A DNA stretch of 61,032 nucleotides from a virus, in the IMG/VR virus record IMGVR_UViG_3300010391_001971, positions 1-61,032 of that record; one strand, written 5' to 3'. This document shows, in pieces, positions 1 through 7,338 of this stretch. Positions within the stretch are counted from its first letter, which is position 1. Every line of letters begins with the position of its first letter. A model generated the notes under the pieces. That model was not told the DNA's origin. It ran no database searches and saw nothing but the letters and a program-made list of their open reading frames with translations. The translations under genes and the position numbers were made by a program.

Positions 1-255
1 CTGCACGACCAGCTCCAGCCCCTCGCCGAACACGCCCTGCAGACCTTCGCTCACGACGGCGCCAACCGCCTTCTCGAACCGGACGCGCCAGATCTCCTGG
101 AGAGCCGCCAGCGCGGCCACCGTCTCGTCCAGATCCGCGGTCTCCACCTCTAACTCCGCCGCACGGCGCTCCGCGCCCGACAGCTGGCCACGCAGCTCCA
201 GCTGCGCGCCGGCCTTCAGCTTGAGCGCATCGCCCAGCTCGTCAAGCGCCTGCAT
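1..255 (-). CDS. Rad50/SbcC-like C-terminal half (partial, cut by left edge)
   Basis: Reads from ATG at 255 off the left edge; 85 codons visible. The visible part is a Leu/Glu/Ala-rich coiled coil (ELGDALKLKAGAQLELRGQ), then VVSEGLQGVFGEGLELVV, which resembles the entry from coiled coil into the C-terminal ATPase lobe of Rad50/SbcC-type proteins. The catalytic motifs (signature, Walker B) would lie outside the window, so the call rests on this resemblance and on the Walker A half being a separate gene at 3140-4069. It overlaps the upstream gene by 14 nt. It could be another SMC-like or coiled-coil protein. Confidence 0.5.
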   Translation of the reverse strand, partial: MQALDELGDALKLKAGAQLELRGQLSGAERRAAELEVETADLDETVAALAALQEIWRVRFEKAVGAVVSEGLQGVFGEGLELVVQ

Positions 256-481
256 CGCGCGTCTGGAACTCGCTGCGGGCAGCAAGCCTCTGACGGGTCA
301 GCCAGTAGTTCGCGTGCGTCCGGCCGCAGAACTTCCGCTCGAAGACCAACCCGAGATCACTGGCGCTGAGCGTCAGCACCAACTCGATGCCGTCATCACC
401 GACGGCCTTCCGGCACGGGCGGCCCGGATCGTTCAGCAGGTCCTCCTGCTTGTCGCACAGATAGACTTCGGACGTGGGCAT
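242..481 (-). CDS. Small hypothetical protein, 79 aa
   Basis: ATG at 481 overlaps the upstream stop (TGATG); an in-frame GTG lies one codon earlier at 484. The protein (MPTSEVYLCDKQEDLL...) has three cysteines and an Arg-rich tail, and I do not recognise a family. It sits between a coiled-coil gene and the Rad50-like C-terminal half, so it is probably translated with the recombination cluster. Confidence 0.7.
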   Translation of the reverse strand: MPTSEVYLCDKQEDLLNDPGRPCRKAVGDDGIELVLTLSASDLGLVFERKFCGRTHANYWLTRQRLAARSEFQTRDAGA

Positions 482-738
482 CACGCCTCCTTCTTCAGAC
501 TGTCGATCGCGGTCTGTATCTCCGTCACCTGCCCCTCTACAGCAGCCGTTCGCTCTCTCAGCTGGCCCTCGAGATCGCCGTCCGGGTCGAAGCCCAGGGC
601 GACGAGCTCCTGCCGGACGCCGGCGAGCTGCTCTTCCAACTGCTCACGCTGCAGGGTCAGCCGCGTGACCTCGCGCTGCGCCTGCTCGACCTGCTGACGC
701 AGCAGCAGCACCTTCTGGCCGCCATTGCCCGCTACCAT
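481..738 (-). CDS. Coiled-coil protein, 85 aa
   Basis: The start was placed at ATG 738 because it overlaps the upstream stop (ATGGTAG, 7 nt). Two heptad-rich stretches, LLLRQQVEQAQREVTRLTLQ and roughly residues 55-82, predict an antiparallel or dimeric coiled coil around a short Gly/Asp turn. No catalytic motif is visible. Its place in the Mre11/Rad50 cluster suggests an accessory or linker piece of the split Rad50, but this is inference. Confidence 0.75.
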   Translation of the reverse strand: MVAGNGGQKVLLLRQQVEQAQREVTRLTLQREQLEEQLAGVRQELVALGFDPDGDLEGQLRERTAAVEGQVTEIQTAIDSLKKEA

Positions 739-1055
739 GACACCGTTTCGACGCCGAACACGGGCCGCCAATCGATGAACAGCAGGAGCGACAACGTTCG
801 CTGGCCTGGCTCCTCCAACAGTCTCCGGCAGACATCCATGTTGGCGCCGACCCAAATCCAGAAGTCGCCGTCAGGCTCGCCAAACAGGCCCCACAGAGTC
901 CGGAGCGGGGCAACAGTCGACGCGTGCAGCTCCCGCATGGCGTGCTGGACAGCTGACAATCCAAGCGCCAGCTGAGCGAACAGAGGCGCGCCTTCTTCGG
1001 CCGCTACAGCGACAGCCGCGCACGCCGCGGCAACGCGCTTCCAGTTTCTGCTCAT
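732..1055 (-). CDS. Hypothetical protein, 107 aa
   Basis: ATG at 1055. The N-terminal 30 residues are Ala-rich (MSRNWKRVAAACAAVAVAAE) and could be a weak membrane or amphipathic helix; the rest is Trp- and Leu-rich (FWIWVGANMDVCRRLLEEP). I do not recognise a family. It lies between a zinc-finger-like gene and the coiled-coil gene in the same operon. Confidence 0.7.
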   Translation of the reverse strand: MSRNWKRVAAACAAVAVAAEEGAPLFAQLALGLSAVQHAMRELHASTVAPLRTLWGLFGEPDGDFWIWVGANMDVCRRLLEEPGQRTLSLLLFIDWRPVFGVETVSW

Positions 1056-1073
1056 GGTGAGCGTCGACCGCGG

Positions 1074-1295
1074 CTAGAGCATGGCGTGCTGGTCATCGCG
1101 AGGCTCATCCTCCAAGTGCATGTGTCTGCACGGCCTGCCGACCGCCACGACCATCACAGCGCGACAGCGCCAGCACTGCAGCATCAGCGAGTGCTCCCGC
1201 ACCTCAACGACCGCGAGCGGTCCCTGCAGCCGGGTCTGTCGCGGTGGCTCGCCGACTACCTGCAGTCCACGCAAAGGCGGCGGAGCGACGATCAC
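1074..1295 (-). CDS. Small Cys/His protein, possible zinc site, 73 aa
   Basis: GTG at 1295 overlaps the TGA of the Mre11-like gene by 4 nt (GTGA), so translation is probably coupled. The centre carries CWRC followed by PCRHMH, a spacing compatible with one zinc site. No named family recognised. It is one of many tiny Cys-rich proteins in this phage. Confidence 0.7.
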   Translation of the reverse strand: MIVAPPPLRGLQVVGEPPRQTRLQGPLAVVEVREHSLMLQCWRCRAVMVVAVGRPCRHMHLEDEPRDDQHAML

Positions 1296-2266
1296 AGCCC
1301 GGCCCTCCCCAGGTACTCTCTCACCTTCGCCACCACCGCCGGCCGCGCCTGCAGCTCCAGCGTGGCCAGCGCCTCCTCTACGCTCAACCCCTCGACGTTC
1401 AGGCCGGCCTCCAGCGCGGCGACGTAGCCGGCGAACAGATCACCATCCAACGCGTTGGACGACTCGCGCCAGACGAATACCTCCGCCGCCGGCCGGGCCG
1501 ACTTCAGCTCCACGAAGTCGAACACCGGCTCTCGCCCGCGCTCCAGCGTCAACACCAGGACGGCCGGCCGGCGCTTCATCTCGCTCTCGCTCCGGCTGGT
1601 GCGGGCGACGGCGCCGGGCCCAGCGAACAGCGTGCCGTTCACCCTGTGCACGCCGGTCCGCCAGTGCATGTGGCCCAGCAGCACCACGTCGGCCTCCGTC
1701 TCGATCTGCTGCATGCCCACGGCAGGGAACGGCCAACCATCGCCTTCCGGCATCACCATCCCGTGCGACACCAGGACAGCGAAGTCCGCGCCCGGGTGCC
1801 GCGACGGGAACGCGTACAGCTCCGGGTGCTGGTCAAGATGATGGCTCCAGTGGCGCGCCGTCAGCTGCACGCGGGCACCGACGGGGCTGGAGTCATATCT
1901 GAGAACCGTCTCACCCAACAGCTCCACCGGCATGCTGTTCTCCTTCAGCGCCTCCAGCACGACTCCCAGCGGCGTCCGCGACAGACCCTCCATCCCTTCG
2001 GGCGGCAGATCGTGATTGCCGGCGACGACGTACAGCGGCGTTGGCCAGTCACGCAGGCATTCTATCACACGGCGGACCAGGCGGTGCGACGTCTCCGGCG
2101 GCCGCGGCCAGTGCCATAAGTCACCGCCCAGAATAGTCACGTCGCAGTCAACAGCCAGACTCCTGATCTCCATGATCTTGGCGAAAAGCTCATCGCAGTA
2201 ACCGGCGCCGCGGGACAACGGCGGCCGCTCGGCCAGATGCGGGTCAGTCCAGAACAGGAGCCGCAC
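1292..2266 (-). CDS. sbcD: Mre11/SbcD-like metallophosphoesterase
   Basis: 324 aa, GTG start after GAGGTGGAG. It carries the calcineurin-like nuclease motifs in order: TDPHL (D8, H10), GGDLWHW (D49), GNHD (residues 83-86), VSHG and GHMHW, so all metal ligands expected for Mre11/SbcD are present. The family processes DNA ends as a complex with Rad50/SbcC. The partner Walker A half is encoded upstream at 3140-4069 and a likely C-terminal half begins at 255. Length is near the phage and bacterial SbcD range, with a short cap domain. A 15-of-16 copy of the GTCCAACGCGTTGGAC palindrome lies in its coding region at 1445-1460, read as SNALD. Confidence 0.92.
   Translation of the reverse strand: MRLLFWTDPHLAERPPLSRGAGYCDELFAKIMEIRSLAVDCDVTILGGDLWHWPRPPETSHRLVRRVIECLRDWPTPLYVVAGNHDLPPEGMEGLSRTPLGVVLEALKENSMPVELLGETVLRYDSSPVGARVQLTARHWSHHLDQHPELYAFPSRHPGADFAVLVSHGMVMPEGDGWPFPAVGMQQIETEADVVLLGHMHWRTGVHRVNGTLFAGPGAVARTSRSESEMKRRPAVLVLTLERGREPVFDFVELKSARPAAEVFVWRESSNALDGDLFAGYVAALEAGLNVEGLSVEEALATLELQARPAVVAKVREYLGRAGL
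1445..1460. repeat. Palindrome copy (15/16 to GTCCAACGCGTTGGAC)
   Basis: ATCCAACGCGTTGGAC; the inner 14 bp are a perfect inverted repeat. It lies inside the Mre11-like gene and encodes Ser-Asn-Ala-Leu-Asp. Confidence 0.85.
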
Positions 2267-2308
2267 GCTCCACCTCGTGAGGACAAACGCCGTACCTCGT
2301 ACACTGCT

Positions 2309-2536
2309 TCACGCCAGCCTATCCTCCTGCCGGGACGGGTCTGCGCACCTCGGGCAGCTGATGTTGCACGCCGGGCAATACCGATGCCCGAGTGCGCAAC
2401 TGACCAGGTTGTGGCCTCCTCTTTTGCGCTGGATAGGCTTCGGTGCCGCCTCTTTGTCGCGCCGTGCCTGCTCTGGCGTCCTCTTAACGCCGAACTTGAG
2501 GAACCTGTCCAGCCAGCGACCTCGTACCCGTATCAC
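2309..2536 (-). CDS. Zinc-ribbon protein, 75 aa
   Basis: GTG at 2536 overlaps the upstream TGA (GTGA). The N-terminal half is basic (VRGRWLDRFLKFGVKRTPEQ). The C-terminal half has CALGHRYCPACNISCPRC, giving two CxxC pairs and a His, which should bind zinc. It sits between the lytic transglycosylase and Mre11 genes. No named family recognised. Confidence 0.75.
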   Translation of the reverse strand: MIRVRGRWLDRFLKFGVKRTPEQARRDKEAAPKPIQRKRGGHNLVSCALGHRYCPACNISCPRCADPSRQEDRLA

Positions 2537-3072
2537 GGCCCAGCCCACCAGCAGGCCGGCCAGCCACCGGTTCCGCCGGGACTCGTGATGTGCGACGACC
2601 ACCACGCCACGTTGGCGCCGACGTCGTACAGCTTCGCCGGGTCCGCGAGCCCCGTATGCGCCGCGGCACGGCGCCACGAGTCCGGGTGGAACTGCGCCAC
2701 CGACAGATGCTTCGCCTCCTCCGACGGCGTCCACGACCAGCGGCTCTCGCACGGGATCACCACGTTCAGGAAGTGCTCCTCCCAGGCCGGATTACCGCCG
2801 CCGTCCCTGTAGCCAGCGACGAACGCCGCCTTGTCGGGCGGCAACCGGAGCGTTAGCACGGGGCTGGGATCTGCAATCGGCGCACGGCGTACATCGTATC
2901 GCAGATCATATGCGACATCGTATCGCACTGGTGTCCCAGACGTGGCCGCAGGTGCAGATCGCGTCAGGCTCCATCCGTCACCTCCTGCTACTAAGGCCAG
3001 CACGGCCCCGGCCATCGACGCCAGGTACGTGCTCACAACCAACGCCAGCACACACCCCGTCACCACCACCAA
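2533..3072 (-). CDS. Lytic transglycosylase-like (SLT) protein with N-terminal membrane segment
   Basis: 179 aa from TTG 3072. A hydrophobic helix (TGCVLALVVSTYLASMAGAV) is followed by a linker containing RYDV repeats, then an SLT-type lysozyme fold: PCESRW (likely catalytic Glu), LSVAQFHPDSW, and a helical stretch ending in NVAWWSS. Such enzymes cleave the peptidoglycan glycan strand. The start is uncertain: RCRRRRTS is encoded in frame just upstream, downstream of GAGGAG, and would give a typical positively charged signal-anchor start, but only an ATA codon is available there. Being far from the structural genes, it may act at the host envelope early in infection or in lysis. Confidence 0.75.
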   Translation of the reverse strand: MVVVTGCVLALVVSTYLASMAGAVLALVAGGDGWSLTRSAPAATSGTPVRYDVAYDLRYDVRRAPIADPSPVLTLRLPPDKAAFVAGYRDGGGNPAWEEHFLNVVIPCESRWSWTPSEEAKHLSVAQFHPDSWRRAAAHTGLADPAKLYDVGANVAWWSSHITSPGGTGGWPACWWAGP

Positions 3073-3139
3073 ACTCGTGCGCCGGCGTCGGCATCTTATC
3101 TTACTCCTCGCAGGCTAAGCCGTTCGACCACAACGCACC

Positions 3140-4069
3140 TCACTTTCGCATCGGCCTCTGGCAGACAGGGCAGATCTCCAGCTCCGCCAGCGCCCCGTGC
3201 AACTCGTTCTCCAACGCACTCATTCTATCAGTTGCGGCCGCCACGTCGGCCGCCGCGCGGTCCAGCCGGCCACGGACCGCCAGGTGGTGCTGGACCGCCT
3301 GCGCCATCCGGCCTAACGACTCCGGCGTCGACAGCGCCGCCGCAAGCTCCGGCAGCCGGGCCTGATTCCAGCGTGCCTTCATCGCCTGCAGCCCACGGAG
3401 GCGGACGATCTGCACCGACGCTACCTCCAGTCTCCGTCGCTTCTCCTCCACGATGTTCCACTCCGAGCACAGCAAGCGCCAGCGCATCAGCAGGGCCTCG
3501 TAATCCGGTTGGGCGGCCAAGCGTTCGGCCAGCTCGGACGCCTGGCTAGCGGCCTCGGCGCCTGCGCGGTGGGTCCGCTCCCTGTCGCGCCGCGCCAGCA
3601 CCTGCGCCGTCACAAGGACGTCCAGCTTGGAGACTTTCGCCAGCAGCCGGGCCGCCTGGCCACCCGTTCCGGCAAGTAAGAAGGGCGGTGAGAACTGTCC
3701 ATCAACCTGTACCCGCGCCCTGAAGCCCTCGCCCTCAATCTCACGCACCCCGATCAATCCCAGTAGTTCTGGCGGCAGCTCTTTTAATGCCCGCGAGATC
3801 ACCTCACCATCCAGTTCATACACGCCGCCCGCCCCGCCTCGCTTGATCCATCGCAGCCTTCGCCCATCTAGCTCCACATCTATTGTGCATTCATTCTGGC
3901 CGCTTCGAATGAATTCATTTCCGGACCGGTTGAAAAAGAGGCTCTCCAACGCGCGAACGACGGCACTTTTTCCCGAGTTGGTGGCGCCAACAATAACACT
4001 AAGGTGCCCGAGCTCTAGCTCCACATCGGCTAGGCTTTGGAAATTGCGTATCCGCAATGAGGTCAGCAT
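3140..4069 (-). CDS. Rad50/SbcC-like N-terminal half (Walker A half with CxxC hook)
   Basis: 309 aa; ATG at 4069 overlaps the HNH stop by 7 nt. It begins like Rad50/SbcC (LTSLRIRNFQSLADVELELG), with Walker A GATNSGKS at residues 28-35, continues into a Q-loop-type stretch (VDGQFSPPFLL) and a long coiled coil, and ends almost immediately after CPVC near residue 300, which resembles a zinc hook. Signature and Walker B motifs are absent, so this is only the first half of the ATPase. The second half is likely the gene entering the left edge. The Mre11-like nuclease gene lies between the two halves. Confidence 0.85.
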   Translation of the reverse strand: MLTSLRIRNFQSLADVELELGHLSVIVGATNSGKSAVVRALESLFFNRSGNEFIRSGQNECTIDVELDGRRLRWIKRGGAGGVYELDGEVISRALKELPPELLGLIGVREIEGEGFRARVQVDGQFSPPFLLAGTGGQAARLLAKVSKLDVLVTAQVLARRDRERTHRAGAEAASQASELAERLAAQPDYEALLMRWRLLCSEWNIVEEKRRRLEVASVQIVRLRGLQAMKARWNQARLPELAAALSTPESLGRMAQAVQHHLAVRGRLDRAAADVAAATDRMSALENELHGALAELEICPVCQRPMRK

Positions 4070-4269
4070 AGAGGCATACGCGTCTGAACGGGCTTCGGCA
4101 CCTCGCGGGGTCCTTTCGATAGATTGCACGCCATGCAGGCGGGAACGACGTTCCACCAAGCGTGCGCCCCACCGCGCGACAACGGCATTAAGTGGTCTTG
4201 GCTGTTCGCCACGGCACCGCAATAGGCGCAACGATTCTCCCACACTATCCTGGTTACTGTTCTCGGCAC
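4063..4269 (-). CDS. HNH endonuclease-like protein, probably leaderless
   Basis: 68 aa from GTG 4269. It contains a compact HNH/zinc fold: CAYCG, QDHLMPLSRGG, N in AWWNVVPAC, and CMACNLSKG. HNH proteins nick or cut DNA and are common near phage packaging or recombination genes. An upstream in-frame ATG at 4344 was not used because a terminator hairpin and a promoter lie between it and the HNH fold. GTG 4269 is six bases after the -10 element, so transcription should begin at or next to the start codon. It overlaps the Rad50-like gene by 7 nt. Confidence 0.75.
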   Translation of the reverse strand: MPRTVTRIVWENRCAYCGAVANSQDHLMPLSRGGAHAWWNVVPACMACNLSKGPREVPKPVQTRMPLC

Positions 4270-4275
4270 GCGTAC

Positions 4276-4304
4276 TTTGTAGCACGCCAACGCCGGTGTG
4301 TCAA
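4276..4304 (-). promoter_or_regulatory. Sigma70-type promoter with CGTTGGCGTGC spacer
   Basis: On the minus strand TTGACA (4299-4304), a 17-nt spacer ending GGCGTTGGCGTGC, then TACAAA (4276-4281). The expected start of RNA falls at about 4269, the G of the HNH GTG codon. The spacer motif recurs at 18128-18156 and 56212-56240. Confidence 0.75.
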
Positions 4305-4311
4305 ATGCAAA

Positions 4312-4333
4312 GTGGGTGGCGCTCGCCACCCAC
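4312..4333 (-). terminator. Rho-independent terminator
   Basis: Perfect 10-bp stem GTGGGTGGCG/CGCCACCCAC with a 2-nt loop, followed on the minus strand by TTTGCATTT. It ends the 4355-4778 transcript directly before the HNH promoter. The 2-nt loop is tight, so the folded loop is probably 4 nt. Confidence 0.7.
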
Positions 4334-4354
4334 CTGCTGTTCATCGGGCCGTGC

Positions 4355-4498
4355 TTACTCGGCCGCCGGCGTCTCCACCGGCTCGGCCGGGGCTTCGCCT
4401 TCGGCGGCCGGCTCTTCGGCGGCCGGCTCTTCGGCGGCCGGTTCCGGCTCTGGGGCCGGCGTCTCGGCGCCGTTCGTGGGATCGCGTTCGTCTATCAC
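4355..4498 (-). CDS. Acidic Pro/Ala/Glu repeat peptide, 47 aa
   Basis: GTG at 4498, 10 nt after a perfect AAAGGAGGTGA ribosome-binding site, the strongest in the window. The product begins MIDERDPTNG, then consists of PAPEPEP and tandem AAEEP units (DNA repeat of 15 bp, three copies near 4411-4455), so it is almost certainly disordered and strongly acidic. Function unknown. The strong site suggests a highly made small protein; a DNA-mimic role is conceivable but unsupported. Confidence 0.6.
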   Translation of the reverse strand: MIDERDPTNGAETPAPEPEPAAEEPAAEEPAAEGEAPAEPVETPAAE

Positions 4499-4532
4499 TT
4501 CTGCATCACCTCCTTTCGCTGAATTGCAACCG

Positions 4533-4778
4533 TCAATTATGGCGCAGCCGACCCAGCTGCTCCTCGAAATCCGCGAGTTCTTCCTGTGTGCGCCAGACGC
4601 CAGACGCGATCGCCGCGTAATCCGGCCGGTCCAGCGGCAGAGCCTGCTCGGCACGCAACCGCAACAGACGGCCCTCCGCGAGCCGCCGATATCTCCTTCG
4701 GCTCATAACGTCCGCGGTAATCGACACCAGCAGGACCACAAACGCAGCCAGGGCAAGCACGATCCCAACAGTCTCCAC
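4533..4778 (-). CDS. Small single-pass membrane protein, 81 aa
   Basis: GTG at 4778, five bases after the DUF932 stop. Residues 4-24 (VGIVLALAAFVVLLVSITADV) form one membrane helix, followed by a basic segment (MSRRRYRRLAEGRLLRLRAE) and an acidic helical tail. Topology would put the tail in the cytoplasm. No family recognised; a spanin or holin role cannot be shown. Confidence 0.65.
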   Translation of the reverse strand: METVGIVLALAAFVVLLVSITADVMSRRRYRRLAEGRLLRLRAEQALPLDRPDYAAIASGVWRTQEELADFEEQLGRLRHN

Positions 4779-4783
4779 GCCGT

Positions 4784-6085
4784 CTACACCCGCCGGACCT
4801 TGACCAGCTCCGGCACCTTTGTCAGCATGTCGCCGCCGATCCGCTCGACCTCGATTCCCGCCTCCACGCTCTGCCGGCCGTGCGCCTGGATCGTGACCGC
4901 GTTCAGCAGGCCCCACACGGTCGGGCCCGTCGTGCCGCTCAGCAGCTCGTTCAGTATCGCCTGCTTGTCCTCCTCCGGCAAGCCGTAGTGCTCGACCACC
5001 ACGTCGACGGCCTGCGCCGGCTCCTCGAGCACCGTAGCCTGCGCCTCGTTCAGCCGGTTCACCATCACGCGGAACTGCTCCGGGTCGAACGTCGCCTTCA
5101 CCAGGTCGCGCACCTCCAGCCACACCGCCCGGTCCTTCGCCTGGCGCGTGTCGTTCTGCACCTGGAAGCCGCCCTCCAGCCGCTCGCCGATGTACACCCT
5201 GTGCAGCGTCTTGGCGACCACGATCAGGTTGCGGCAGGTCGCACGGAACACGGCCGACTCCACGTTCAGGCCACCGCGGCCGACGTCCGAGTTGCTCGTG
5301 ACGACACCGCCGAACACCCAGTCGCCGCCCGGGTCATCGTCATCCGGGCCCTGCCACGTGCCGTTGTCGTTGCGGTAACCGGTCGAGAACATCTTGCCCT
5401 TGGTCGCCAGGTCCTCGCCGCGGCCGGTGATCTTGGCAGCGAAGCCGGGCTGCAGCAGCCGCATGTAGAACCGCTCGTCCGACAGGTCCAGCCGCTGCAC
5501 CACGGCGCCGGCATCACGCGCCACCTGCCCTACGTGGAAGAACAGGTCGTAGTTGTCCAGCGCCCGGAAGCGGTCGCTCAGCACAGCCCGCACGTCGCTG
5601 TCCAGCGTCCGCAGCAGCAGGTTCGACTTCGACTGGCCGAGCCAGTGGTTCACATTGGTTGCGAGCAGTTCCGGCGCCTCGCTCTGCATCCGCCTGTAGT
5701 ACACCTGCGGGATCTGCATCTTCTCAGCGATCTGCTCATGCGCGACGCGGTTAACGCGAAACTGAGCCTTCGCGCTCATCGCCACCGGCAGCTGCAGATG
5801 CGGGCCCATCGGGCTATCGGTTTCACAGTTGGCGTCGGGCAGCTCACCACCATCGACCGACGTGCCGCATCGCCGGCAGACAGTTCCGTCGGCGTCCCAA
5901 TCGTGAGCACGTTGCAGGTCGCCCGTGAGTTCGACCTGCGGTGCCGCCACCACGTAGTCCTTCGCCGTCTTGCTGATCCGCTCCAGCTCCTGGACCAGCG
6001 CCGCCATCTGCTCGGGCTCGCTGGCCCGCAGATCCGTGGACAGCTGCTTCCCTTCGCTGAAGCTCTGTGTCGTTCCGGTCGTCAT
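4784..6085 (-). CDS. DUF932 phage/plasmid-type protein
   Basis: 433 aa; ATG 6085 follows TAGGAGGAGAATC. It matches the DUF932 (phage/plasmid-like, TIGR03299-type) family by length and by stretches such as QVYYRRMQSEAPELLATNVN, VRAVLSDRFRALDNYDLF and FGGVVTSNSDVGRGGLNVES. An insert near residues 70-95 has CRRCG and a third Cys and may bind metal. The family's function is unknown; it is common in phages and mobile elements near replication or regulatory genes. Confidence 0.85.
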   Translation of the reverse strand: MTTGTTQSFSEGKQLSTDLRASEPEQMAALVQELERISKTAKDYVVAAPQVELTGDLQRAHDWDADGTVCRRCGTSVDGGELPDANCETDSPMGPHLQLPVAMSAKAQFRVNRVAHEQIAEKMQIPQVYYRRMQSEAPELLATNVNHWLGQSKSNLLLRTLDSDVRAVLSDRFRALDNYDLFFHVGQVARDAGAVVQRLDLSDERFYMRLLQPGFAAKITGRGEDLATKGKMFSTGYRNDNGTWQGPDDDDPGGDWVFGGVVTSNSDVGRGGLNVESAVFRATCRNLIVVAKTLHRVYIGERLEGGFQVQNDTRQAKDRAVWLEVRDLVKATFDPEQFRVMVNRLNEAQATVLEEPAQAVDVVVEHYGLPEEDKQAILNELLSGTTGPTVWGLLNAVTIQAHGRQSVEAGIEVERIGGDMLTKVPELVKVRRV

Positions 6086-6095
6086 GATTCTCCTC

Positions 6096-6200
6096 CTAGT
6101 AACCTTGCTTACGGGGAATGCGTCCAGCTCCATTGCAAATCGGGCAGCTCGTATTCCCTTTCCGGTTGCAGCGCGGGCATTTCATCGTCTTCGGAGTCAT
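6096..6200 (-). CDS. Zinc-knuckle microprotein, 34 aa
   Basis: ATG 6200 overlaps the upstream stop (ATGA) and follows GAGGAGGTGGTG. The product is almost entirely MKCPRCNRKGNTSCPICNGA plus a short basic tail: two CxxC pairs with the CxxCxGxG flavour of a DnaJ-type zinc site. Function unknown. Confidence 0.75.
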   Translation of the reverse strand: MTPKTMKCPRCNRKGNTSCPICNGAGRIPRKQGY

Positions 6201-6520
6201 ATCCCTGGCACCACCTCCTCAATCACCGGCAGCTCCGCGAGCGGCACGAACGCCAGCAGAACCACATCCGTCCGTGGCCCCTTCGGGCCGGGTGGCCTCT
6301 CGAACCTGTGATAGTACAGGTACGGAAAGCCGCACTGGCTGCAGTGGCCCTGCCCGTTCGCGATGCCCCACGTGAAGGTACCCAGCAGCCCGCCCAGCTG
6401 ATAATCGCAGTCCACGCACTTCTCGGTCGACGCGGCGTCCAGAGCCTCGACAAGAGCAGGCCATTCGCCACCGGCCTCCTGCAGCCACCGGCCTGTCCCC
6501 TCGTCAACGCTCACGCTCAT
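6197..6520 (-). CDS. Zinc-ribbon protein, 107 aa
   Basis: ATG at 6520. Central CVDC and, about 27 residues later, CSQC form a classical four-Cys ribbon, followed by an aromatic PYLYYHRFERPP and a hydrophobic C-terminus. No family name recognised. It overlaps both neighbours and so is translated in the small-gene operon. Confidence 0.75.
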   Translation of the reverse strand: MSVSVDEGTGRWLQEAGGEWPALVEALDAASTEKCVDCDYQLGGLLGTFTWGIANGQGHCSQCGFPYLYYHRFERPPGPKGPRTDVVLLAFVPLAELPVIEEVVPGI

Positions 6521-6743
6521 GGCAGCAACTCTCCAGCTCGACGCGCTTCTCGAATCGCACCAGCTTGATCTTCAGGCCGGTCGACCGGGCCACCGACTGC
6601 GCCAGCGGCCGCAGCGACTCGACCCGCGCCATGTCGGCTCCCACCATCGGCAGCCACATGCCGCCACGGTACTCCGCCACAATGCCCTCGTCACCCGGCG
6701 CCTCCTCGGCGACGAACGCGAACATCTCGTCAATCCGTGGCAC
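6504..6743 (-). CDS. Hypothetical protein, 79 aa
   Basis: GTG 6743 was chosen because AAGGAGGTGACGG sits just upstream, inside the end of the preceding gene. The sequence (IDEMFAFVAEEAPGDEGIVA) is acidic at first and then basic (STGLKIKLVRFEKRVELES). No motif recognised. Confidence 0.75.
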   Translation of the reverse strand: MPRIDEMFAFVAEEAPGDEGIVAEYRGGMWLPMVGADMARVESLRPLAQSVARSTGLKIKLVRFEKRVELESCCHERER

Positions 6744-7311
6744 CCGTCACCTCCTTCACACGCGGCCGCACTTCTCGGCGGGCATCTACCAGCCAGTCTG
6801 CTATCTCTAGCGCTGCGCCCTGCAACTTGCCGCCAGGCTGCATCTGTGCCGGTGCTGGTTCGAGCTCGGTGCTGATGATAACCTCGGCTCGCCTTACGAG
6901 TTCCCTCAGTCGGCCGATGCGGTTCCAGAGCCACTCGGCGTCCATCATCGTCGGGCGCTCGCCCTGCGGAATCGCCAGGAACTGCCGCACCGTCATCAGC
7001 CCGTCGCCGGCGTTCAGCGCCAACAGTCGTTCGGCCGGGTCCTGAGCGACCTCTACCCGACCCGCCTCCGTCACGCGCACCGACCTGGACTTGCCCACGT
7101 CGACAACGACCAGCCCCCGCTCCAGCAGCGCGTCCAGCCGGTACTGCGCCACCGACGAGGACGAGTAGCCCAGGCCGTCAGCCAATTCGCGGGCCGTCGG
7201 CGCCATCCCCTTCTCCGCCTGGTGCTGCGTCAGGAACCGCAGCACGCGCAGGATCTCCGCCTTCGGCAGGTTGCCGCCGCGCGGGCGCTTCTTCACCCGC
7301 GGGCGCGTCAC
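6730..7311 (-). CDS. LexA-like winged-helix transcriptional regulator
   Basis: 193 aa from GTG 7311, six bases after AGGAG. A basic N-terminus (VKKRPRGGNLPK) precedes a LexA-type DNA-binding fold: ILRVLRFLTQHQAEKGMAPT, then ARELADGLGYSSSSVAQYRL and a wing GLVVVDVGKSRSVRVTEAG. The C-terminal half is helical and lacks the LexA Ser-Lys self-cleavage dyad as far as I can see. It is a candidate for the protein that reads one of the repeated operator-like motifs in this genome. An upstream GTG at 7338 is possible but lacks a good ribosome-binding site. Confidence 0.8.
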   Translation of the reverse strand: MTRPRVKKRPRGGNLPKAEILRVLRFLTQHQAEKGMAPTARELADGLGYSSSSVAQYRLDALLERGLVVVDVGKSRSVRVTEAGRVEVAQDPAERLLALNAGDGLMTVRQFLAIPQGERPTMMDAEWLWNRIGRLRELVRRAEVIISTELEPAPAQMQPGGKLQGAALEIADWLVDARREVRPRVKEVTGATD

Positions 7312-7338
7312 CGCGATCTCCTGTCCAGCAGCGCGCAC

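Noticed and set aside
2891-2927. Two copies of ACATCGTATCGCA, 24 bp apart
   Set aside because: They encode the RYDV repeat in the transglycosylase linker; probably protein-level repetition.
4270-4344. ATG 4344 as start of the HNH protein
   Set aside because: The extra 25 codons are the terminator stem and promoter sequence, so the extension is not expected to be translated.
4411-4455. 15-bp tandem repeat considered as CRISPR or iteron
   Set aside because: It is three adjacent coding units (AAEEP) without spacers.
4779-5123. Longer version of the membrane protein gene reaching 5123
   Set aside because: The extension lies in the wrong frame of DUF932 and is Gly/Arg-rich shadow sequence.
4880-6568. 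Long plus-strand open frame (562 codons)
   Set aside because: Antisense to DUF932 and three small genes; low-complexity Arg/His/Leu/Gln-rich translation without motifs, typical of high-GC shadow frames.
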